This document shows, piece after piece, positions 55,979 to 64,000 of a stretch of DNA of 64,000 nucleotides. The notes beneath the pieces were generated by a model. It saw only the letters and a list, made by a program, of their open reading frames with translations. It was not told where the DNA came from and did not search any database. The stretch is taken from positions 15,984,902-16,048,901 of the forward strand of contig CM064655.1 of the NCBI GenBank assembly GCA_032717465.1. Direction: 5' to 3'. Every line of letters begins with the position of its first letter. Positions within the stretch are counted from its first letter, which is position 1. A program made the translations under genes and the position numbers. The DNA is from Coenobita brevimanus. Lineage: Eukaryota; Arthropoda; Malacostraca; Decapoda; Coenobitidae.

Positions 55979-56410
55979 GCCATAACTAGACCACTGCTGA
56001 ACAAAGGCCTCCCCCAACCTTTTCCACAAGTTCCTTGACTGAGCCAATCTTTACCACGTTTTCCCTGCAAATTTCTCTATCTCATCTCTCCATCTCCTGT
56101 CTGGCCTTTTTCTGCTACACTTATATTCTCTTGGTGTCCAGTCAGTCAGCCTCTTGCTCCATAGGTTATCCCTTATTCTTGCTATATGGCCTGCCCACCT
56201 CCATTTCTGTTCTTTTATAACTTCTATAATATCTTTGACTTTGGTCTGCTCTCTCACCCAAGTTGATCTTTTCCTGTCTCTTAAAGATATTCCCAACATT
56301 GACCTTTCCATTGCTCTCTGAGAACGAATTAATTTATTTTCCATTGATTTTGTCAGTTTCCAGGTCTCACAACCATACGTAATAGCTGGAATTATTTTTA
56401 TACATATATG
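55958..56410 (-). mobile_element. RTE-C LINE (BovB-like), 3' fragment
   Basis: The minus strand encodes IIPAITYGCETWKLTKSMEN, LIRSQRAMERSMLGISLRDR, QKWRWAGHIARIRDNLWSKR and RPDRRWRDEIEKFAGKTW, the C-terminal region of RTE/BovB-type LINEs, followed by a (GAT)n tail. It starts next to (TA)n at about 56400. It is a different family from RTE-A and RTE-B and is 5'-truncated. Confidence 0.85.
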
Positions 56411-56644
56411 TATATATATATATGTGTGTACAATAAAAGTTTGATATAACCAACGCGGGATAAAATGGATGCTTGAGAAAACGGAACAACTTTTTTCTGT
56501 AAGGTACTTGCAACATACAGGAAGTTTTCCATTCTGTCGCAAAGCGTTGGGTTTCCGTAACGGAAACAAGCCGGTTTGTCCATGGCTGTGGAAAAATCGC
56601 GATGCACAAGTCATATCCCCCCCATTTGGAGGTGAGTTTTTTCT

Positions 56645-56904
56645 CTCTATCTATCTATCTATTGCCAGATGCCTCAATCCTGTTTGGGGTGGCCACAAAC
56701 AAATCGCCTCCACGTTGCCCTGTCCCCCGCCATTTCACTGCCCTGCTCCCAACTCACACCCCCCTCTCTCATATACCTCTCCATCCCATCCCTTCATCTC
56801 ATCCTCTGTCTCCCCCTCCCTCTTCCCCCCTCCACCTCACTCACTCTCTTCGTCGGTCTTTCACCCTCCATCCTCTCCACATGGCCAAACCATCTCAGTG
56901 TGTT
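56645..56904 (-). mobile_element. RTE-A LINE, 3' fragment
   Basis: The minus strand matches the last 260 bp of RTE-A (ACACTGAGATGGTTTGGCCA through GGCCACCCCAAACAGGATTG) with TCTGGCAATAGATAGATAGA tail. Confidence 0.85.
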
Positions 56905-57033
56905 GTTTTATTTATTATTATTACTGTACTGTATTATTATTATTATTGTGGATTCTGACTGCTCTGTGTGTATGACTACCATAGGCAGCATGTCTGTGTG
57001 TAGCACAAGAAGCTATTTAGTAGCAGCTGTGTA

Positions 57034-57937
57034 CAGTGAGTCCTTGAAATACGAAAGCTCGAAGTACGAATTTCCGATGGTACAAAAGCGATAAATGTAG
57101 GACAAATTCCACAATATGAAAGTATTTGTCTTGATGGTATGAAAAACGATACGAGAGGATATACGAAAAATTCAAAATGGGCACGCTGCACAGCGCCGCG
57201 CTTGCTTGAGGCGAGAAAACAAACTAACCCCTCTCTGGTAAACACAATTTCGCACGCTTCCCAGTCGAGTCACATCCATCCTCTCCTCTCAGCTTCGCTG
57301 TACGTTTCCCTGTTTTTCGCTGTTCTTCACTTTCGTATTTTCCCCATGCCTCCCAAGCGTCCTGCATCATCTTCAGCATCTGGGAAACCAGGTGCAAAGA
57401 AGAAACAGCATCGTACTCTTACTCTTGAGAGGAAATTGGAAATAATAAGACACCAAAAGGAGGGGCAGGGAGTCTCGGAGATTGGGCGAGCTTTAGGCCT
57501 TGCACCATCAACCGTTGGGACTGTGGTGAAGAAAAAGGAAATGTACAAGAAGATGGCCACCTCCTTCTTTTCATCTTCAGCTGCCTGCCAAGCCACAAGG
57601 ACCTGCAGCTTTCACATGGACTTAAGCACCATATCAATGACATGAATCTCCAGCTGCAGCATAGGTCTATATTTAACTGTACAGTGTACTTATACTACAG
57701 TATTTAGTTGTATGTTTTATTTTTTTATGTCTGTACAATAGAATAGTACTGTATACGTGTATTGCATACTTCTAAATAGGAGGGGTACTGTTTTAGTGGG
57801 GGGTCCAATGGGGTCCTGGAACGCATCCCCCCCTTTATATGTATATTTCAATGGGGAAAATCGTTCCGATAAACGAAATTTCGGATTATGAAAGTTTTTT
57901 TTGGTCCCTATTCCTTTTGTATTTCGAGGACTCACTG
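57034..57937 (+). mobile_element. Tigger-like element, 904 bp, with intact ends
   Basis: Ends CAGTGAGTCCTTGAAATACG and, reverse-complemented, CAGTGAGTCCTCGAAATACA are flanked by TA (57032-57033 and 57938-57939). Subterminal CGAAGTACGAATTTCCG and CGAAATTTCGGATTATG echo the termini. It retains only the transposase N-terminus, so it is an internal-deletion derivative. Confidence 0.85.
57346..57645 (+). pseudogene. Tigger-like transposase, N-terminal remnant
   Basis: 99 codons from MPPKRPASSSASGKPGAKKK. A basic leader is followed by a CENP-B-type helix-turn-helix (LTLERKLEIIRHQKEGQGVS, then EIGRALGLAPSTVGTVVKKK) at residues about 28-66. Then the frame jumps to HMDLSTISMT, where other frames read LKHHINDMNLQLQ, showing a deletion or frameshift. 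The start is the first ATG after the 5' UTR and is typical of the family. It could still bind its terminal repeats but lacks the DDE domain. Confidence 0.75.
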
Positions 57938-58106
57938 TATAGGCTTCAGGTCACAAGTTAGGGAAGAAATATTGGAAAAATCGCAAATGTCCGGAAAATT
58001 CAGTTCCATCTAGGCCTATGGTTTTGGAACGGAAGCTTGAAAAAGCAGACTATCAGATAAAACGGAATAGGGGTTGGCTGAATTATTCCGTTATATCAAG
58101 CTTTTA

Positions 58107-58109
<3 letters not shown>

Positions 58110-58161
<52 letters not shown>
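58110..58161. repeat. (TA)n microsatellite, target of an RTE-A insertion
   Basis: About 48 bp of (TA)n. An RTE-A copy begins directly after it and (TA)n resumes after its 3' tail (59119-59141), so the LINE landed inside the microsatellite. The open frame running through it (poly-Ile-Tyr) is chance. Confidence 0.9.
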
Positions 58162-58164
<3 letters not shown>

Positions 58165-59118
58165 TCTTTGAAAGTTGGGTTGAAACAGCGATGTGTCATG
58201 TCTCCATGGTTGTTCAATCTATACATGGATGGGGTAATAAAAGAGGTACAAGGTAGGGTAGTGGATGTTGGAGTGGCCCTGGTGAGAGAGGATAGTGTTT
58301 GGAAACTCCCTGTACTGTTGTTTGCAGATGATACTGTGTTGTTGAGTGAAGACGAAGGGGAGCTGCAAGGCTTGGTGGATGAGATTGGGAGAGTGTGTAA
58401 GAAACGGAATCTAAAGGTGAATGTAGGGAAGAGTAAAGTGATGGTCTTTGAGAGAGATGAAGTCAGTGAATGTACAGAGAGGTTGGATGGTGAGGAATTG
58501 GAAAATGTGAGTACGTTTAAGTACTTCAGTACTGTGATGAGTAAGGTTGGAGGTTTGGAGGGTGAAGTGCTTGAAAGGGTACAGCAGGGAAGAAAGGTTG
58601 CTGGTTCTTTGAAAGCAGTGATAAGAAACAAGGAAGTGAGCATGGAAGTGAAAAAGTTACTACATGACAGTATTGTGATACCAACTCTAACGTATGGAAC
58701 TGAAACTTGGACGTTGTTGGAAGGACACAAGTCAAGAGTGAGAGCAGTGGAAATGAGTTATTTAAGAGGAGCCTGTGGAGTCACATGGAGAGACAGGCTG
58801 ACGAATGAGGATATAAAGGAGCATTGTGGTGTGGATGTGGATGTGATAGGAAGTGTTATGAGGAACACACTGAGGTGGTTTGGCCATGTGGAGAGGATGG
58901 AAGGTGAAAGACTGACGAAGAGAGTGTATGTGAGTGAGGCGGAGGGGGGAAGAGGGAAGGGGAGGCCGAGGATGAGATGGAGGGATGGGGTGGAGAGGTA
59001 TATGAGAGAGGGGGGTGTGAGTTGGGAGCAGGGCAGTGAAATGGCGGGGGACAGGGCGACTTGGAGGCGATTTGTTTGTGGCCACCCCAAACGGGATTGA
59101 GGAGTCTGGCAATAGACA
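58162..59118 (+). mobile_element. RTE-A LINE, 3' third with undamaged frame
   Basis: About 312 codons are open from FSLKVGLKQRCVMSPWLFNL, through LLFADDTVLLSEDEGEL (FADD intact) and TLTYGTETWTLLEGHKSRVR, to GRPRMRWRDGVERYMREGG, MAGDRATWRRFVCGHPKRD and TGA (59098-59100). The tail GGCCACCCCAAACGGGATTG then GTCTGGCAATAGACAGATA ends at (TA)n. The absence of stops suggests this is one of the younger insertions here. It lacks the endonuclease and most of the RT fingers. Confidence 0.92.
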
Positions 59119-59141
59119 GATATATATATATATATATATTT

Positions 59142-59404
59142 TAATGCTCTGTTTTAGTTGTATTTCTTCTTTCCTGTAATCTTCCTGTTGCTGGTTCTTC
59201 CTTATGCATGTTTTCAGTAATTTGATGTCGAATCTTGCTGAGTTTTTAGCCTTGTACTCATGCTAAGTTCACTAGGAATATTATTGTTTTATTTTATTTT
59301 CGATTGCCTGATGATGAAGAGCACCATCTTCTAAACGTTCCAATAAACATGCTGCATACTGTACTGGTTCTTCTTTTTCTTATATATATATATATATATA
59401 CATA
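59142..59404. other. Intronic spacer
   Basis: Unassigned T-rich sequence ending in a (TA)n run (59382-59402) just before the next Tigger-like element. Confidence 0.4.
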
Positions 59405-59693
59405 CAGCACATCCCCACAGTACGTGAATTCCGAGTATGTGATCCCTCTTGTATGCGAGGACCTATTTTTATTTTAGTGTATTTTTTACTAGTATGCGAA
59501 TTAAACTCCTTGTAAGCGAGATGGGCAGTGAAGAGTGGCCCATATCCAGGGTTACCCCGAGTATGCGACACTGCCCCCCCAAGAAGCGATAACAGGTAAA
59601 GGCCTATCTATCTATCTATTGCCAGACACCATAATCCCGTAAGAGGTGGCCATTTGATTTTGAGTTTTTGGTTTTACAGGGAGGGGCACTAAC

Positions 59694-61598
59694 CAAGGCC
59701 GTCTTGATCTGAACAGGCCTAGGTCTCCCGCCAATATCTGACTGTGACGTCACAAACGGTGGCCATGGTATTATTGCGCCAGCCAACCTGCCATATTATA
59801 AACAGTGCGGCACGCCTGCAATTCACCCACTTATTTCAAATTTTTCCTCTCTCCCATCTGGATTTCGTTCACGGTAAGCCATACACGTATTATTAAATAT
59901 GTATTGCCATACTAGAATGCATGAAAAGCATCATTGCTATTACTGAAAGCATTTTAAATGAGAAATTAGAGGTTTCAGACTATCAACAGTGGATATCTTC
60001 TAGTAAAGTAGTTTTTGTAATACATTAGGCAACGAAATTACATCACAGCCAAAGTTTCTCAGTGTTCTTTATTAACTGTGCATAATATATATATATTGGT
60101 GGATCAGTCATATTGAGATGTTAATTTGGTTACTGATGCCTTACTTCATTCCATGCAAAATAACCTAGGCTACTCAATGGTAGCTTGATTTATACTTTTA
60201 ATTCTATGTATTCATTGAAAAATCTAGGTAACAAGGATATCAACCGACAAGTACATGCCTAGCCTAGGGTAAGAAGAAACATTTATAAGCCCAGCCCAAG
60301 CCAAGCAAAAACATTTATGGGCCTTGTCTAGGAAGGAAGAAATGTATAGGCCTAGCTCATGCAAGAAAAATATGCAAAGGCCAAGCCCAGGCCAGGAAAA
60401 ATGTGCATAGGACTATCCTAGGCCAAGAAGAAATGTGTATGAGTCTTCCCAAAGCCAAATGTAATGCCATTGCCTAAATCTTATGCCTAAATGATGACAA
60501 GAATTGTTAGCTAAATATGAATTTTAGCCAGGCCGGGGTCTATTTTATTGATATTCATGTTTCCTATAGTTTGAAGAGAGGGACTTAAAAAGAGATTTGC
60601 ACTGGTTAGAGAATAAATAGAAATGAAAATATGATACAAGAAACCTATTGTTTAAATGACAAATATCAGTTCGGTAAAATTGCTGTTGGGCAAGTCTCTA
60701 TACTAATACCCATTATTTTGTATAAAATTAATTTAGTCTCCATTACAGTTAGGTAAAGTTGTTGCACAGTTTTATGGTACAAGTTGTTAGATGGATAATA
60801 AACTAATCTGACCTTACCTAACAAGGAGAGGAGGAAAAAAAAAAAACATTACTGATGATTGGAATATAGTTATGTAACAATATGCTTATATATTTACCTA
60901 TACCTAGCCTAACAAAAAAAGGCACATTATATATGCGATGCAATGCAGTGGTAGTCAGAAGCTTAACCTATACAATATTGGTTGATTATGTATATACATA
61001 ATTATAGTGTCTATAGTTTCTTCTGTTGGTGTACTGTTTGTGCTTTCTTCAGCAATTCAGTTTTTTATCTGTGTGTAGGTTATTTACACCTTATTTTTCA
61101 AATTCCCCAGGAATTCATGCAGATTTTATGTTAATAGATGCATTAAAAATAGTAAAGTGGACATAATATTGGGTTTATTCAAGTGGGCTTATTCAAAATC
61201 AAGGTGCACAAAACGTGGGCCAATGACGTTGTTGCCAACCCGGATTTGTGTGTATTATTTAACCGTGCAAGTAAAACAGTTATTTTCAGTTTGTATAGTG
61301 GTAAATAATCTTTAAAAGACAGGTATCCAAATCTCGTATAAAATATGCATCTGAACACATCTATTCATTACAATGTTTTAAGCCCTAAATTCGGGAACTG
61401 TAATTTTTAATGTTTATCATAATAATAGTAATAACTAATATTAGTATTAACACTAATAATCAAAAATAAATAATAATGGCCATATATTAGTAAGCAAATA
61501 CTACATGTGTACACATGAGAGGCAAAGGCAGAGGGAATTTGTGGCCAATGCCTGTGACGTCATCAGTCTCTTCTCCAGGCCTGTATCAAGACGTCCTT
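59694..61598. mobile_element. hAT- or P-like element with 8-9 bp target duplication
   Basis: Flanked by GCACTAACC (59686-59694 and 61599-61607), which is single in uninterrupted retroposon copies. Ends CAAGGCCGTCTTGAT and, reverse-complemented, CAAGGACGTCTTGAT continue as ACAGGCCT and, further in, TGACGTCACA on both sides, giving extended inverted ends of about 70 bp. An 8-bp duplication and CA-AGG ends fit hAT; P elements also make 8 bp. No transposase was recognised in 1.9 kb, so it is non-autonomous. Confidence 0.75.
60254..60465. repeat. Degenerate ~43-bp minisatellite
   Basis: Roughly five diverged units built on GGCCTAGCCCAGGCCAAGAA followed by ATGTATA-like text, inside the hAT- or P-like element. 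Confidence 0.7.
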
Positions 61599-62139
61599 GC
61601 ACTAACCCTCCACCAACCTACTTGTTGACATGTAGGGAGCACATATGGGTTGGTTATATGGTTACCACCCAGCTTTGTAAATGGTTTCTTGGCTTACAGG
61701 ACACCATTTGGCTTGTCACTCAATGTAAAGCCACCTGTAAAGGAAAGAAGAGCAATAAGAAGTGACAGGAAAGACGGGAGATAGAGGAAGAGAGAGGGCA
61801 GGCTCAGAAAATGAATGATAAAGGCTAAGGAAGAAGTAGGCAGAACTACATCATGTGAGTGGATGATGGTTGCCACCAACTACCACCAATGATTTACCTA
61901 GTAAAGCCATTATCCTGTAGGTTTACTTTATCCTAGGTAATATGTCTTAGACAGTTTCTCAGTATAGTACAATACTTAGGTCTGAAAGGCATCTCAAGGG
62001 TTGCCCACGAAGGGAGGCACCACCCATATGTAATTTTTCCCATAAGTTTATGTATTCACAGTACGCAAATTCCTGGTACGCGACGTCCTCTGCCGCCCAT
62101 ATAGGAGCGTACTAGGGGGATGTACTGTATATATATACC

Positions 62140-64000
62140 CCCTGGGGGTAGGGTTATTTTTCAAGAATACTCCCCCAGTATCCCTGCTGGTAGTAAAAGG
62201 CGACTAAAAGGGTTGGCGGAGGGTTAGTGCCCCTCCCCAGAAAACAACTAACTAAAAAGACGAACAATAAGCCTCGGACAAGGACTGACCAAAAGATGAC
62301 AACCAAGGACCGGACAAAGGACATGGTAATTGCAACATGGAATGTAAGGGGAGCGAATGATGAGGTGAAAGAGAGAGAGATTGTCTAGGTGCTTGAGGGT
62401 GTGAAAGTTGATGTATGTGGAGTAACTGAAACTAAATGGAGAGGAGAAAGTGTGAGAGAATGGGAGTATGGATGGGGTATATGTGCAGGAGTAGGTGAGA
62501 ATGAGAGGGCAAAAGAAGGAGTACGTATAGCTGTAAGTAAAAGATGGAAGAAGAACATAAGAGAGAATGGATCAGTTGGGTCAAGGATTGTGTGGGTAAG
62601 ATTGAAAATTGGAATACAAATGTGGGCGATTGTGTGCGTGTATGCGCCAAAGCAAGATCGTGCAAACAGAATGAGAGAAGAGTTCTGGACAAATATGGAA
62701 GTGTGCATGGAAAAGTTTGGAAGGAATGAGAGAGTGTTTTTGATGGGTGATATGAATGGTAAAGTAGGGAATGTGAAGGTGGATGGAATAGTTGGTGAGT
62801 GGGGTGTGCCTGCTGAGATAGATGAGAATGGCAGTACGTTAATGGACAATTGTGCTGGGAGGGGGTTGGTGATAGCCAATACCCTTTTCAGGCACAAAAT
62901 GATCCACAGGTATACATGGCGAGTGATGAGAAGGGTGGGTGGTGAACTGAATGAAAGGATGGCAATGATTGATTATGTCTGTGTGGATGAAAGGATGCGA
63001 AGATGTGTAATGCATGCAAGAGCTTATAGAGGTTGGGGGAGTGGACTTTCTGACCACTACTTGGTGGTGGCAAGAATTAAGATCCAAATGAGATGCAGAA
63101 ACAGAAGAAGGGAAGGATGGGAAGGAGGAGTATTTCCAAGGAGAGTGGAAAGGTTGCAAGAGGATGAGAAGAAGGCAGAATATAAGAGAGAAGTGGAGGA
63201 ACGATTGGGCAAATATGAATTGAAGCAGATCGGAGACGTGGAAGGTGTGTGCAGGACATTCACAGAAGAAATATGTGCAGCATGTGATGTGGTGTGTGGG
63301 ATGAAGAGAAAACGGAAGGGGGTGCAAGGAACAGCATGGTGGAATGAAGAGGTGAGACAGGCTGTGGCACAAAAGAAGAAAGCATGCAATGAATGGATGA
63401 GAAATAGGAGCGTGGAAGAAGTTGAGAGGCGGAAGAGAGAGTTATATGTAGAAAGGAAGAGAGGTGAAAAGATTAGTAAGAGAGAGTAAGAAGAGAGTGG
63501 ATGAGGAATTTGGAAGGAATTTGAGTGTAAAGTGGAGGGACTGTAAGAAAATGTTCTAGAAAGAGGAGAAGACAGTAAGACAGTGTGGAACTGAAGTTAG
63601 AAGGGGAGTGAAAGATAAAAATGGTAGACTACTAATGGAGAAGGGAGAAAAAGCGAGTATGTGGAGAGAACACTTTAAGGAATTGTCGAACATAGAGGAT
63701 GGAAGTAATGCGAGTATAAGTGGGTGGGGAATAGTTGGGAGAAGGAGGGAGGTGTGAAGACAGGAAGAAATCAGTAGGATAGAAGTTGTGGAAGCAATGA
63801 AGAAAGTCAAATTGGCGAAAGCCCCAGGAATTGATGAAGTGTGTGGTGAAATGCTGAAGCATGGGGTAGAGATAGTAGTAAAATGGATGTGGAAGATGTG
63901 CAGATTGGCCTGGGAGGAAGGTAGAGTCCCGGAGGATTGGAAGTCCCTTGTACAAAGGAAATGGGGAAAAAGCAGTGTGTGGTAATCATAGGGGCATTTG
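62140..64000 (+). mobile_element. RTE-A LINE, 5' end (runs off the window)
   Basis: Starts after (TA)n with CCCCCTGGGGGTAGGG and a leader containing GGTTGGCGGAGGGTTAGTGC then CCCTCCCCAGAAAACAAC, the module shared with the short retroposons. The coding region gives an AP endonuclease, a linker and the start of RT (KVKLAKAPGIDEVCGEMLK, PEDWKSLVQRKWGKS), ending at NHRGI, precisely where the copy at 8106-9437 begins. Together the copies cover a full RTE-A. Confidence 0.88.
62296..63489 (+). pseudogene. RTE-A endonuclease-linker frame
   Basis: From ATG at 62296 (MTTKDRTKDMVIATWNVRGA) the frame has one TAG (62386-62388) and is then open to 63489. Endonuclease motifs: ATWNVRG, VDVCGVTETKWRG (catalytic Glu), VCVYAPKQ, VFLMGDMNGKVG (GDMN), YTWRV, MIDYVCVDERMR and SGLSDHYLVVARI (SDH). 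All catalytic positions I can recognise are kept. A basic linker follows (RRVERLQEDEKKAEYKREVE). A frame break at about 63490 separates it from the RT start. The start codon is chosen because endonuclease homology begins 10 residues after it. Confidence 0.85.

Larger units (their letters stand above)
56431..58109. mobile_element. Pogo-like element containing two insertions
   Basis: Ends CAATAAAAGTTTGATATAAC (left, after TA at 56429-56430) and, reverse-complemented, CAGTAAAAGCTTGATATAAC (58109, next to a (TA)n run). Between them lie an RTE-A fragment (56645-56904) and another Tigger-like element (57034-57937). A decayed end of the same family is at about 1481. Confidence 0.65.
59604..61900 (-). 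mobile_element. Short retroposon with RTE-A tail, split in two
   Basis: Minus strand. The head (61900-61599) matches 3570-3868 and 1485-1600 (GAGTGACAAGCCAAATGG, TTTACAAAGCTGGGTGGTAA, GTTGGTGGAGGGTTAGTGC). The remainder (59694-59604) continues TTAGTGCCCCTCCCTGTAAA, GGCCACCTCTTACGGGATTA and GTCTGGCAATAGATAGATAG. Near-identical flanks GTAAAGGCC (59595-59603) and GTAAAGCC (61901-61908) look like its target duplication. Unsplit length is about 390 bp. Confidence 0.75.
59405..62127. mobile_element. Tigger-like non-autonomous element carrying a split retroposon
   Basis: Ends CAGCACATCCCCACAGTACG and, reverse-complemented, CAGTACATCCCCCTAGTACG are each next to TA (59403-59404, 62128-62129). Repeated TATGCGA/TACGCGA motifs lie near both ends. 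No transposase remains. It contains a short retroposon (59604-61900) which itself contains another DNA element (59694-61598). Confidence 0.75.

Overview
The window looks like part of a repeat-laden arthropod genome, probably a decapod crustacean. That placement is inferred from the mixture of pogo/Tigger, mariner, RTE, CR1, Jockey-like and L2-like elements, the many microsatellites and the very long introns; nothing in the sequence names the species. Only one host gene is recognisable. Three consecutive, phase-0 exons on the minus strand (54370-54200, 26631-26386, 23628-22342) encode an internal piece of ECM29, the HEAT-repeat adaptor of the 26S proteasome. Everything else is intron filled with transposable elements. 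The introns measured here are 27,568 bp and 2,757 bp, and the gene runs off both ends (at least 22.3 kb downstream and 9.6 kb upstream without a further recognised exon).

Layout. 1-5.1 kb: short retroposons, including one whose head is 5S rRNA, two tRNA-derived ones, a minisatellite and a CR1 fragment. 5.1-10.5 kb: a Jockey-like LINE (called LINE-J here) split by a Tigger-like DNA transposon, itself split by an RTE LINE (RTE-A). 10.6-19.8 kb: CR1-type LINE copies, one split by a LINE that carries a zinc finger (ZF-LINE), then an RTE-B copy. 20.3-21.5 kb: a Tigger-like deletion derivative. 22.3-26.6 kb: two ECM29 exons and their intron. 26.7-37.3 kb: a ZF-LINE copy split by a rearranged mariner, an L2/Crack-like LINE and a long RTE-B copy. 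37.7-53.9 kb: a deep transposon nest inside one Tigger/pogo element, containing a mariner that itself holds a complete Ty3/gypsy LTR retrotransposon, plus a TTAA-flanked piggyBac-like element and LINE fragments. 54.2 kb: the third ECM29 exon. 54.6-64 kb: RTE copies, three more Tigger-like elements (one of them nested in another), and a short retroposon split by an element with an 8-9 bp target duplication; the window ends inside an RTE-A copy.

The elements can be read as a stratigraphy. In several cases target duplications or terminal repeats match on both sides of an insertion: GTATG for gypsy in mariner, TTAA for the piggyBac-like element in Tigger, TA for the pogo-type elements and the rearranged mariner, and GCACTAACC for the element inside the retroposon. 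Relative insertion order can therefore be read directly. A small retroposon family shares its 3' tail and a central module with RTE-A, and one copy has acquired a 5S rRNA head; this is the most unusual structure here. No element appears fully intact: nearly all coding regions carry stops, frameshifts or truncations. Family names such as RTE-A, RTE-B, RTE-C, ZF-LINE and LINE-J are labels used only in this annotation.
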